Source of the DNA: Lagopus muta
Taxonomy: Eukaryota > Chordata > Aves > Galliformes > Phasianidae
Assembly: GCF_023343835.1 (NCBI RefSeq)
Contig: NC_064439.1
Span: forward strand, 30,853,933 to 30,917,932
Length of the DNA: 64,000 bases
Reading direction: 5' to 3'
Shown: positions 48,701 through 60,700 of the stretch, piece by piece
Layout: the number at the start of each line of letters is the position of its first letter
How positions within the stretch are numbered: the first letter of the stretch is position 1
Notes under the pieces: model-generated
What the model saw: only the letters and a program-made list of their open reading frames with translations
What the model was told of the DNA's origin: nothing
Databases searched by the model: none
Translations under genes and position numbers: made by a program

Positions 48701-51700
48701 CAGAGGAAACTTTTCATTTCCTAGAAAACTACTTAGTGTTCTCTTTTATCATGTGTTGCGTGTGGCATTTGTGTGCAAGTTACTGATTTGCTTTTCTTTC
48801 TGCATAGGATGAAAGAGATGAGTTGATTATAAAAAGAAATGAGGTGCAGCAAAGTTTGTATTCTACAGTTAAGGAATTTATTTTGGAAGTGGATCGACTG
48901 CTCATCAGTGAGCGCTCGAACATCTTACAGGTATGGCAGGAGGTCTTATGACTGAGTCTGGAACATTGGGAGCCTTTGGAAATGTTTCTTAAATGTTTTA
49001 TGGCTGTAGACCTAAGCAGCAGGTGAAGCATAGGATCTCACTTCTGAGTTAAACTGTACATCTGACACTTGTCATTCTCAGAGTTTCTTGTGATCTTGGT
49101 TTTCAGGATGTTTTGTTTCTAGAAACTAATGATTTTGATCCCAAAATCATTTGGGCAAGAGTTTTATCTTAATGTATTGTGTTTGGTGACTAACAAGAAT
49201 TCAAAAAACACAAAACACAGAAGACTAGCACTGATAAGAACCTAAAATTCAAGAAAATTGTAAGTGAGGAAATAGTCTTTGTAGATGCAGTAGGAACTCT
49301 TGAAAATTACTAATGGAAGTACTGCCAAACTGGTATTGGGGATTTTATTACTGAAAATAAATTATTTTCTTCTTTTTTACTGTAGAAATAGTACTTTCAT
49401 TTTGACTGTGCAGGTATACGGACAGTGAAAGATGTTATTAGTTTGACAGCTTGTACAAATCCTGGACACTTATTGGGAGTTGAAACTTCATGATCTTTGA
49501 GGTCCCTTTGACTCAAGCCATTCTGTGATTCTTCCACAAAAGTACAGAATTGGGTTCCTATGAAGAAGTGCCCCATTAAAGGCAGCATGCAGTTTTAAAT
49601 AAGGTTGGACCAGCATTACTAAAATAAAAGCATCCAGTTTCTAAGGGAATTGCTCAATTTCTAATGGAATTATTTTATAGCACTATTTGGGAGTATGCTT
49701 TGATGCGCTTACTTTTGGTTACAAGTCTGAAATGCAGGTTAGTGTCGTCTTAGAAAAAAGTTTGGATGAGTATCATTTCATAGCTTTCCATAATGTGGGG
49801 CCCTTCATGGCTCCTGGTTTGTTTTTTTTTTTTCCAAACAGAAGAAAACTGTGATGTGTTTTTGTTTTTTTTTTTTGTTTTTTTTTTTTTCTTTTTTTTG
49901 CATGAATGTAAAGGTTGTGCTGTGCTAATCCACTAGGTGGTAGGCATTAAACGTTCCCTGGATAATTGTACTGCAGTCAAACTGTAATAGTTTGTCTGAA
50001 AGATATTTGAAAGAATACTGCCATGCTGCAGTGTGTATTAACTGAGTTCCGTGCTTTAGCTTAACTGTGTTGATGCCCTTCTCTTTTATTAGAAGGTAGA
50101 TGATACAAGTAGTTTTTCTGAACAGGAAGATTCAGTGAGAACTATGACTGCTATGATATGGAGCTAGAGAGGTCATGCTCTTTTCTCTGGGGCAGCACGG
50201 TATTTTCCTCTCTCAGAAGAGCAGGAGATTGGGAACTAATGCCTGTCTCACTGAGGCTATGTGTTGCAAACCCACCCTGTCGCATGTTTCTTTTGACTTG
50301 AGGCTTTTTGCTGAGAACTGTTACTGGCCTGAGCTACAGACAAATTCAAACAGTTTCCACCTCAGTTGAATCCAACTGACCCAAATAAACAGTTGTTTTT
50401 AGATGCCTGCTTTCCAAGTGTTAAAATTGCATTGGTTAAGAAAAAAAGATGTGTGGGTTTACATATTGTATGTTACCTTACAGTAGGCTAGGGTGAGCTG
50501 AACACTTGTGAGCTTTTTCATGTTAGCTGTCCATAAGCATGCAGGCAGTTCCTGGTAGTGTGTCCCTCTCCCTGAATTCCACGCTTGCCATTCCATGCCT
50601 GCACATAGTGACTGGTTTCAATGTTGGTGGGCCATTGAACAGACTTTGGATAGCAGCTTGTTATTCTTCTGAAATCTGTTCCCATGTCCTTCTGCTGATA
50701 AAGCTGCTAGTGCTTTAGGAAAGTATGTTTATGTAAAAGATAAATGGGAAGAAATAGGACTTATTTATAGGACTGTTTTCTTTGAGGACTGTCTGGAATA
50801 TGTTCAGGTGCTCTTCTGGTGTGACAGGTTCTGTTTCTGTAGGCATGTCTTACTCGTATAAAGCTTGTGCCACCTGGCTCACTGGGAATGACTGTTTTAA
50901 ACAACCTATTATACTGACTACATGCTATTTGCAGTCAAGTTAGAATTTTATAAGATTCTATTTTATTGCCTTTTGGAAAGGCTCTTGATTGAGTGACTTA
51001 AATTGTTACATGTTGCTTTTTCAGTAGCACTGACTGAGTTTGAAAGAGCCTTTGATGTTGACTAAGCTGAAAGCTGTCACATAAGGAAGAGAAAGAAGTG
51101 TTCTGCTGTTGTTTGTTTTTGTCTGCATCAGCAAGACTTTTTAGGGAAGGCCTGTGATACTTAAAACTTCTCCATTGCGGAAGAGAAAAAAGTGCAACAC
51201 TATGTATAAGTAAACTTTCATTAGCCCTTTCTAGAATGTCTTTAGTCCTCTTATTGCAGGGAACAATGTAAGTGAAACAGTCCGTCTTCAGGATGGACTT
51301 GAAAGCTGAGGAATGCCACTTATTACAAAAGCACAAGGCAATGTAGTCAGATCACAGAATCATATGGGTTGAAAAGGACCACAATGCTCATCTAGTTTCA
51401 ACCCCCTGCCGTGTGCAGGGTTGCCAGCCACCAGATCAGGCTGCCCAGAGCCACATCCAGCCTGGCCTTGAATGCCTTCAGGAATGGGGCGTCCACAACC
51501 TCCTTGGGCAACCTGTTCCAGTGCATCATCACCCTGTGTGGGAAAACTTCCTCCTAATATCTAACCTAAATATCCTTTGTCTTGGTTTAAAGCCATTCCC
51601 CCTTGTCCTGTCACAATCTACCCTTGTAAGCAGTCATTCTCCCTCCTGTTTATACACTCCCTTCAAGTACTGGAAGGCCACATTAAGGTTTCCCTGGAGC

Positions 51701-54700
51701 CTTCTCTTCTCCAAGCTAAACAAGCCCAGTTCCCTCAACCTTTCTTCATAGGAAAGCTGCTCCCAGCCCTCTGATCATATTAGTGGCCCTCCTCTGGACC
51801 CATTCTAAGAACTCCATGTCCTTCTTGTGCTAGCTATCTGGATGCTGTACACCAGGTGGGGTCTGATGAGGGGGGAACAGTCACCTCCCTCTCCCTGCTG
51901 GCCACCCCTTTTTTAATGCAGCCCAGAACACAGCTGGCCTCCTAGGCTGCAAATGCACACTGCTGGCTCATGTCCAGCTTCTCGTCCGCCAGGACCCCCT
52001 GAGTCCTTCTCCACAGGGCTGCTCTCAAGATCTTCCCCTAGTTTGTATAAATACCTGGGATTTCCCCAACTCAGGTGCAGCAGCCTGCACTTGCTGTTGT
52101 TGAACCTCATTATGTTCTCATGGGCCCACTTCTCCAGCCTGTCCAGATCCCTCTGGATGGCTTCCCTTCCCTCCAGTGTATCAACTTATCAACTGCCCTG
52201 CACAGCTTGGTGTCGTCTGCAGACTTGCTGAGGCTGCGCTCAATGCCATCGTCTGTCATTGATGAAGATGTTGAAGAGCACCAGTCCCAAGGCTGACTCT
52301 TGGAAGACACCACTTGTGGCCGCCTTCACCCTGACACAGAACCATTAATCACAATCCTTTGGCTGTGTCCAGCCGACCAGTTCTTAATTCACTAAACAAT
52401 TCATCCTTCAAATCCTCACCTCTCCAATTTATAGAGAAGGGTGTGGTGAGTAACAATGTCAGAGGCTTTGCAGAAGTCCAGGTAGATGATACCCGTTGCC
52501 CTTCCCCTGCCCACTGATGCTGTCACTCCATCATAAAAGGCCACCATACTGATCAGGTAAAATCTGCCCTTGGTGAAGCCATGCTGGCTGTCTCAAATCA
52601 CCTCTTTATCTCATATGTGCCTTAACACAGCTTCCAGGAGGATCTGCTCCGTGATCTTCCCAGGCATAGATGTGAGGCTCACTGGCCTGTAGTTTCCTGG
52701 GTCTTCCTTACTCCCTATCTTAAAAATGGGGGTAATGTTTGGTCAAGTGTTTTTCAGTATGACTTTCTACTTGGGTGCAAGGAAGGCTGCCTTCTGTTAA
52801 GATGTTTTCTCAAGTGCTGTCTGAAATAATGGTCTGCTTGTTGTTGAGGATATTTGACTGGTCTTATTTTTAAAAGTGATTTGTTTGCCATGAGCTTTAG
52901 CTTTTGTGCCTTTCCTATGTATGTACTACTGATCTATTTTCCAGTGACTGTTCTCCAGTCAAAAGGAGGTTTTTAATACTTTTATCAGAATACATGGCAT
53001 CTAGGTGGAAGTAAATGTTTCTAGGCAGTGAAAATAACTTCAGAGGTCCTTAGGGGTATTGGACACAGAGATGGTTTGGTTCCATCTGGAGATCGATGTG
53101 GTGATGAAAGTGTCAGAAGAGCTTTGCCTAATGACTCTTACTGGGAGATATCAGTGTCCAGAACCATCCATGGGCCATCAGGCTGCTCACCTTGTTCCTT
53201 AGTACAAGTTCACTTTGTTCTGAGGAACATTATAAACCGAACCTGTTCTTGCTTTTTGTCCCAATGAACATGGTGTCAAAGTCCAGGCTGTAAGTAAAAG
53301 AGCATGGAGCACTTCTGTCTTATGATCTGTTTTTTGTGGTCTTTTCCTTCCATATTTTGAAGGGAGTATCAGACTCAGTAGTGTGCTTGTTCTTTTCTGC
53401 ATTGCATTTCCTGATAGACACCGCCAGGAAATTTGGCAGCAAAGTGGATTATACTCCACTTTGAGAAGAACTTCACTGTAAGAGGGTTTTGTGGTAGCAC
53501 TGCTGACATAAAACTAGTTCTTACTCTTTCCACATTAAATGTTTTGTTTTGTTTTTGTTGCTTTTTTTAAAATATAATGCACTGGTAAAAAGTACTTTTT
53601 ATGTGCTGACATGCTGTTTTTGTTTGCTTAATGCACAGGAACTGTCTGTTTCTCTGGAGATGGTTTATGGTGAAGTTTGTGAAGGGAATGATTCTGAAGA
53701 GGTATTTCAACAGTTCCTTAAGTGGAAGCATGCTAAAATAGAGGAGTTCATTGATATTAGAAATAATACAGATGCTGCTTTGCACATTCTCACTGACTTG
53801 TTCAGTGGCATCCTAAAGGTAAAGCAAACAAATCTTATCTTTTCTCTTTCTGAAAAAGATGAAGTATGATGCATATAACCAAGCTTGTGTGCAGTAGTCA
53901 TTAGTAGAGAGGGAGATAGTTCTACTGTTATGCACAAAGCCTTAGCTGCAGTACGCAGGAAGAAGGTGTATCTTGAGGAACTCATACCAGGCAAGGGTTT
54001 ATGCTTTCATATGAAAGAGCATCTTTTATATTAAGCAGAGTGCTTTTGTGTAACCTGTGTGTGCACTACCTAATCCTTGTGTGACTGAAATACTGTAAAG
54101 GAGTAAAGTGGCCTTTTAGAAACACCTCATATTTTCAATGTGGAGATTGGCAGCCCTGCCTGAAGCAGGGGGTTGAAGCTTCGTGATCCTTGAAGTCCCT
54201 TCCACCCAACCCATTCTGTGATTCTGTAAATGCCTGTAACCTGGTGTAACATCCATCAAAATCTAGAATGGAATTGGATCAGTGATAGATAAAGGTTTTT
54301 GTTTTTAGAGAATGAATGGCTCCTTTTCACTGTATAACTCCAAAGTTTTTGGAAGCAATATATCATTTGAACATGACTATAAAAGTTTTTGTTTATTTAA
54401 GACAACAAAATATTTTTGTGATCTTTTAGTGAAATACCCATGCTTGACAGGTAAATGAATGAGGAAGAGTTTAACGCTTCCTATTATGAGGATGCATATT
54501 GCACATTAAATACAGAAACAAATTTTCATTGCAGTTCTTGTTGCCAGTGTAATTAATAGATGGCATGTAATTAGTAGACGAAAGTAACAAAGTTTTGCCA
54601 AAAACATCCAATGCAATTATAAACTGATCTTACTGACTCAATCTAGTGTTTTCTGTATCTTTATCTCAAAGCTGTTAATTCTGCCTTGTATGGAAGTATT

Positions 54701-57700
54701 CAAGGTTTGCTGGCGGAAATCTTTAACTTTACATCACCGTTTATCAGCAGTGAATTAGATCCCAAGGTGCATCTTTATCTCAAGCAGCATCTCCATTAAA
54801 AAAAAAATAAAACAAAAAAAAGCAAATTTATCTCCACATTTTAAAAAAAAAAAAAAAAGCCCACTGAGCACTGAGGGTGCCACACTGAGCTTTGGTATCA
54901 GCATTTTGTGTATGGTGGTGTAGACAGGATTGATGTTGATTTTGCACATTACACCCAATAGTGTGGGAGGATTAGGGTTTGTCTACTATATATATATATA
55001 TATATATTTTTTTTTTTCTCTTAATCATAGTGAGATTAGGAAAGTAAAATGTGATCAAGGCAAGAGTCAACTTTTGCTTGCTATGTTCTAGAAATTGCTA
55101 TCATTGCTATGATAGCAATGGATTGTATCATTGAAGCATCAGGCAATTAAAGGTGATATTTGACGTACGTTCTTATTAGATCTCTATTAGTGGTGATTTT
55201 TGTATTTTCTTGTCTGTTCTTGTAATTGAAAGCTAGAAGATAACAAGAAGATAGCAAGGTTGATTTTATATTTTCCTCTCTTTTGAAGAGCTTTGACCTG
55301 AGCTCAGAGGCATCTTCTGATACAGAGGAAGTTCCCGGTAATGTGGATGAAGCTCTCAAAGAAGCTGAGTTGTGTGTTTCCAAAGAGCTGAAGACAGATT
55401 TAACAGTATGTTTCTTTCTTAATATTGTTTTATTTTCTTTTTTGGGCCAGGGGATGGGGGAAAGTGATGAAACATCACTCTGATTGTTTCTCAGAGAGAA
55501 AAGAATGTTGTCCAGGCAACAGGCAGAGGGCAGCCTTGGGTTCCAGGAACTTAGCTCTGTGACTGACTTAACTAAGAAATACTGAGAGAACTAATGCTTC
55601 CCTCTGTAGAAGCAGAGAAGCATTGGTCACATGGTCATAGAAGATCAGGTTCGTCAGGTAGGATTTGCCTTTTATGAACCTGTGCTGGCTAGATCTGATA
55701 CATAGTGAATGACTTTTAAACTTTAATCTTTGTAATTCAATCTAGGAGCATGATGAGAAAGAGAAAGGAATAATTAAGAGTGCGTACAGTAAAGTTATGC
55801 ATAAAGTTCGTCAAGAGCAAAATCTGATCACAGTCATACAAAAAACATACCTGGCCAGTGTTGAGGTTAGTTCTTAACTTATTTGTGTCATGCTGACCTG
55901 CATTAGTAATTCTTCCTGACATACCTTACTAAAAAGGTTAAATTTTTACCTTTTCCCTCTCTTACAGTGGGAAATTCTAGTGTATGTTGGTGAGAGATTG
56001 GTTAAGTTCAAGTGTGAGAGAGGTAGAAAAGACTTTGTTTTGTATGAGTACAGTGTTGTGTGTTTGGGTGCTTTGTGTGGCTGTGTGGTGTTGCTTTGCT
56101 GAGGCAATGGGCACTGGAATTTGTGGATTCATTGCAAATCTGTAGTATGTAACTCAAGTGAACTTAAGTAGGATGTTTTCCAGCAGGTTATGAATGTAAT
56201 CAAAACTAAACACAACAAAAAACTTATTTTTGTGGGGAAGATTCTGAAAAGCTGAATTCAGATGGGCTTCAGGCAGTTTCTCTCAGTGCATTGGATTAAA
56301 GCCTATTAAAATAGAATTCTTGAATGTTGTTGTGATTTTTTTTTTAATTACTTTTTTTTTCTAGTTCAAAAAACAAGCTGAGAAATGGCTGAATAGACGA
56401 CCTAATTCTGACAATTTACTATCAATTAAAAAAAACATGAGAAGTTTGAAAGCCCAGTTAAGATGGAAGTTGACTGAGAAGAACAACCTTGAGGAAGTAT
56501 GAAAATCTTAGGGGTCATTTTTTCCAAGTTTATTTAGAAATGCAAATTTTGTTCAAAGGGGTGGTAACTAGACAGGACAAAATGTTCTTTTGGTGCTTGG
56601 AAGATTGTTCTTCAGGCTCGGTTAGGACTAAGAAGTTGCTTGATCTGAGTTCTTGTAACTACACAGCCATTCCTTTCAGTCCCCAGCCACACTACCGTTC
56701 CTTTTAACTAGAGCTGAATAACTTGCATTCCCATCATGTCAAAATAGGAACTGCACTCAGGTAGCACTTAGAAATCATGGGAAATCCCTCACCAAATGCT
56801 GCTGCTATGAAGTTTGGGCCGGCTCTGAAGGGAGCCCTTCTGGGAAGAACAGTGATTTTTCTTTTAAGGGAATCTTTTGGGTTGCCTGAATGGAGGCTGA
56901 AACACAGGCTCCAGAGCTGTAACATGGAAACTGCTTTTTAATCCTAACATAGTAGATGATTGTTGTTTGGTATAATAGCAGAATGAGAGTTATACACTAA
57001 CTTTGTTATTCCTTATGCAGGCTGATGATTACAGTGAGCTGGAAATTACAAGAATAAAAGAAGAAATTGCTGCTCTGCGAAATAAGCTTCTTCAGGAAAT
57101 ACATAAGGAACGAGAAGAATATGTAAGTATTATTTAGGCAACTAAAATAAAGCTGTTTGGGCCCCATCTGCTTTTCAGTTGCTTTTTTGTATGTTGCGGA
57201 TTTAAAAAAAAAATGGTTTTTTTTTGTAGTGTTGAATGTTAAGGTGGCTTTTTCTTGGCAAAATCTGTGGGAGAAGGAAAGGAAGCAGGTATTTGGGTGC
57301 AGTCTCTTCAGACAGTTCTCTCCCCATATTCTACCAGTCTTCCCCCTTCCCATCCCCCCTACTTAAAGCAGGTGAAGCAAGCAAAAGAAAATGAGCTGCA
57401 GTTCTTGACCAAGAAGAACTGCTGGTGAGACTGGAAGATCAGGTTTAGAAGAGAGATTATTTCTTGAAAAGGGGAATATTTTCTTTTAACTAGGCTAAGA
57501 TAGGATTTATCCTGAATTGAAGGAGATCATGTTTTCACTGAGCCCTCCATCTGGAGGGAAGAGTTGAAACCATTGCCTTGCAACTTACCTCTGCAGATAC
57601 AGCATTTTTGTGCAGTAGTTACCTTGCATTATGGCTGTAAGGGATCTGGAGCTGATTTGAGTGCTTTGGTCCATGTTACTACTTGATTTGTCTTCTCTGT

Positions 57701-60700
57701 TTAGTCTGAGTGAAGTTGTGCCTTTTGTCTGGTCGAAAAAGTGTAATATTGTAGAGAAAGCAGTTCCTTTTTGCACCTTAACATTAGTGATCTCACCCTT
57801 AGAGCTTTTGGAAATCCATCCGTATTGAACTCTGTATTAATAGGTGAGGTGAGGTGTTTTTTTTTTTTTTTTTTTTGGTAGAGAAAAGTGGTGGTGGTTT
57901 TACTTTGAGTGGTGCTGCTAAAGGAGGTACAAATGTGTGTATGCAGGATGTGACAAGTACGTACTTTTCAGATGTCAACATCTGTGATGTCAGAAGCCAG
58001 TGACTTAAAGCTGCCTTGTTTCCTTCAGGAGAAACTTGCGTATTTGGTAGAGAAGTGGTTCCCTGAGCTGCCCCTTCTGTATCCAGAAGCAGGAATTCTA
58101 ACATATATGGTAAGCACAGATTGTGTTTGATCGCCCTGTCAGTTGTTGTTTAGGACATTACCATGAATTTTCATCTCTTTCTGCCCATCCTCCTGGGAGA
58201 TGTTCAGTATTTTGGTAAGTGCCTTGCAAATGCCATTTTGTCTGCAGCTAGACTCTTGCTCACACATGCTGTCATTTTAACAAGTCCCCGCTGTGGTTGT
58301 GCTTTGCTAAGCTTTCTGAGAAAGAGGAGAGATGGTCAAAGCCCATTATCTTGAACCTTACCAACTGTTAAAGCTGTACTCTTAGCCCAGCTCTGTGTGT
58401 GTATGTGTGCTTCAGAATTCAGGTGGGCTTCTGTCGCACAGCCTGGAGCGAGACCTTTTAGATGCTGAGCCCATGAAGAAACTGAGCACGAGGCGGCCGT
58501 TGGTGTGTTCAGAAATTCAGGATCAGAAGGTTCTTCTAAAGGTAATGTTTGTCCAGGCTTTCAGGTACCACTGCAGGTAAGACCTTGGCTCGTGAATCTG
58601 CTGATTCTGAATTAACTCTGCTGTCTCTTTTCAGTTCCTGCATTCAAAAACCTGCTAGCACATAGCACTAGCCTGTAGAACACAACATTGTTCTCCCTCT
58701 GGATTGTTTTCCTGTTGCCTACTGATTTTTTTTCTTCCCTATTTGAGGGCAGCTGTAGTAAATAGTGCTTCTCTTCTGCTGACTGTTCCTTCTGGTATTT
58801 GATGGGCCCTTTAGCTTGTTCATTCCTCTAGTGTTTTTTGTTTGTTTTTTTTTTTTTTGTAAATGCAGGTTTGTCTTCCAGATGATTTCATGGTGAAACT
58901 CCAGAACTGCTGGTTTTGCTTTGCTTTGCTTTTTTTCCAAAGTGCTTCCAATTAAAAATCCAAGGGATATAGTATTACAGGAGGCATTGTTATTTAAAAA
59001 AAAACTGTTTTGGACTTAATATTAAATGTGAGACTTGCTCCTTGTTTCACTGGTACAGACTTCAAGTGTTGATAAATGGGCATAAGACACTTGGAAATTA
59101 GTTTATATAAAGAAAAAGTTATTAGAATGTAACAGCATGCCTTTCTTTAGCTATAAGTGTCACGTGGTGATGTTACAGGCATCAGAAACAGGAGGTTGGG
59201 TATTTGTCTTGTTTTTCAGGGATACTCTGTGGATGTGAGCTCAGAAGCCAAAGTGATAGAGAGAGTTGCCAAGTATCGCAAAGCCTGGGATCAGCAGAAG
59301 GAGAAATCCAGTTTATTACAACTATTGTTTCTTCTTTTCTGCAAGGCAAGATTCAAGCCTGTAATGCTGGTGGTTTTTTGTTTAAGCTGGAAGACTTTCA
59401 AGTTGAACTTTGAGGTTTTAACATATTTAAAGTTGGATCATTGAATCAGTTTCTTTTTTACTTTCTGACCTTAGTTTATGTTTACTAAGAAAATAGTTTA
59501 GATAATCAATTGATTCATCATATACCTAGTGCATGTGAAACTGTCCAGTATTCCTGACTTTTGAAGTAATGCATTTTTTTTTTCTTGTTGAAGTCTGATC
59601 CTCTTGTGTATTTAATGGTCCCATACTACCCTGGAGCAAGTCTGACTGCTGTACAGGCTGATGCACCTTTAACTTTAGAAGTAAGTACAACTACTTAGAC
59701 TATCAGTGTGTTCCTTTTTATGAGTTTGGACTCTGCTTTTACCATTTTGCTGCTGCTGAAGGAGTTTCAACAGTAGTCTTCCTTAGGTGGCTGAATTTTG
59801 AATGTAGAGATGCACAGAATAGGTTGATTAGCATTTTGTCAAGCAGTAGACTGTAATTTTCCATGAGATTTTGCTTGGGTTTGCTATTTTATTGAAATCC
59901 ATGCCTCAGCTGTCTGACTAGTATGTTTAAAGACTGGAGTGAGCGTGTCAAGTTTGTTAGTGTGGACGTTCTTGTGTTGGAGAATAAAGAACTTGTTGGG
60001 TAGGGAGGAGATTGCTCTCTGGGAGCCTCAGTGTGTCTCTCCCCTCTTTCCTTTCCATGCACAATTCATTGGCAGTTTGGCTGCCAGCCCTTCTCAAAGA
60101 AGAGGTAGCAGGAAGCCAGTACAAATTTTTTCCTTAGTTCTGTTTGATGGCTTAAAGCTTCTGGTTGCTAACTTGGAGACACTTGAAAGGTGCATTTCTC
60201 AAAGCATGTTGCATGGATTTTTTTTTAATTTTATTTTTAGCTTAATTCTCTGTTTCATATTAGTGATTTGGTAATTAGTGGTTGCAATTTGTTTTTGACT
60301 GACTGCAGGTTATCACAATCACACTGGGCATTAATCTATACTCTGTAGAACAGTTATCAGAAACTTTGAATTTGTATGAATCTTAAATCAGTAAAATCTT
60401 AGTTTTGGAAGAAAACAGTGTTTTGCTTTGTTTCTCCTGTATCTATCTTTTTAATAAGCACCTGAATTAAATCGCTAGGAGACATTAAAAGTGATGAAAG
60501 GAGTGGCCCAGGGTCTGCAAACATTGCATGAAGCTAACATAGTACATGGATCTCTGCATGGAAATAATGTTTTTGCTGTGAATCGAAAGCAAGGAGTTGT
60601 TGGAGACTTTGACTTCACTAAATCGGAGGTAAAATAAAACAAAATCCAAACTTGCAGTGATTTTTCTTTTTTTAGTCAGTTATGTATCAAAAATGAAGTG

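Larger units (their letters stand above)
48931..53638 (+). other. STK31: STK31 intron (exons 10-11)
   Basis: A 4.7-kb GT-AG intron, the largest within the coding part. It contains a short plus-strand CR1 tail (about 49472), T-rich DNA at 49822-49900, and the longest CR1 in the window (51353-52745). Confidence 0.85.
53819..55288 (+). other. STK31: STK31 intron (exons 11-12)
   Basis: A 1.47-kb GT-AG intron with a plus-strand CR1 tail (54149-54227), an A-rich patch (54798-54858) and a (TA)n/T tract (54987-55018). Confidence 0.85.

Noticed and set aside
59157-59444. Open frame extending past STK31 exon 18.
   Set aside because: The frame simply reads through the GC donor into the intron; the protein resumes at 59594.
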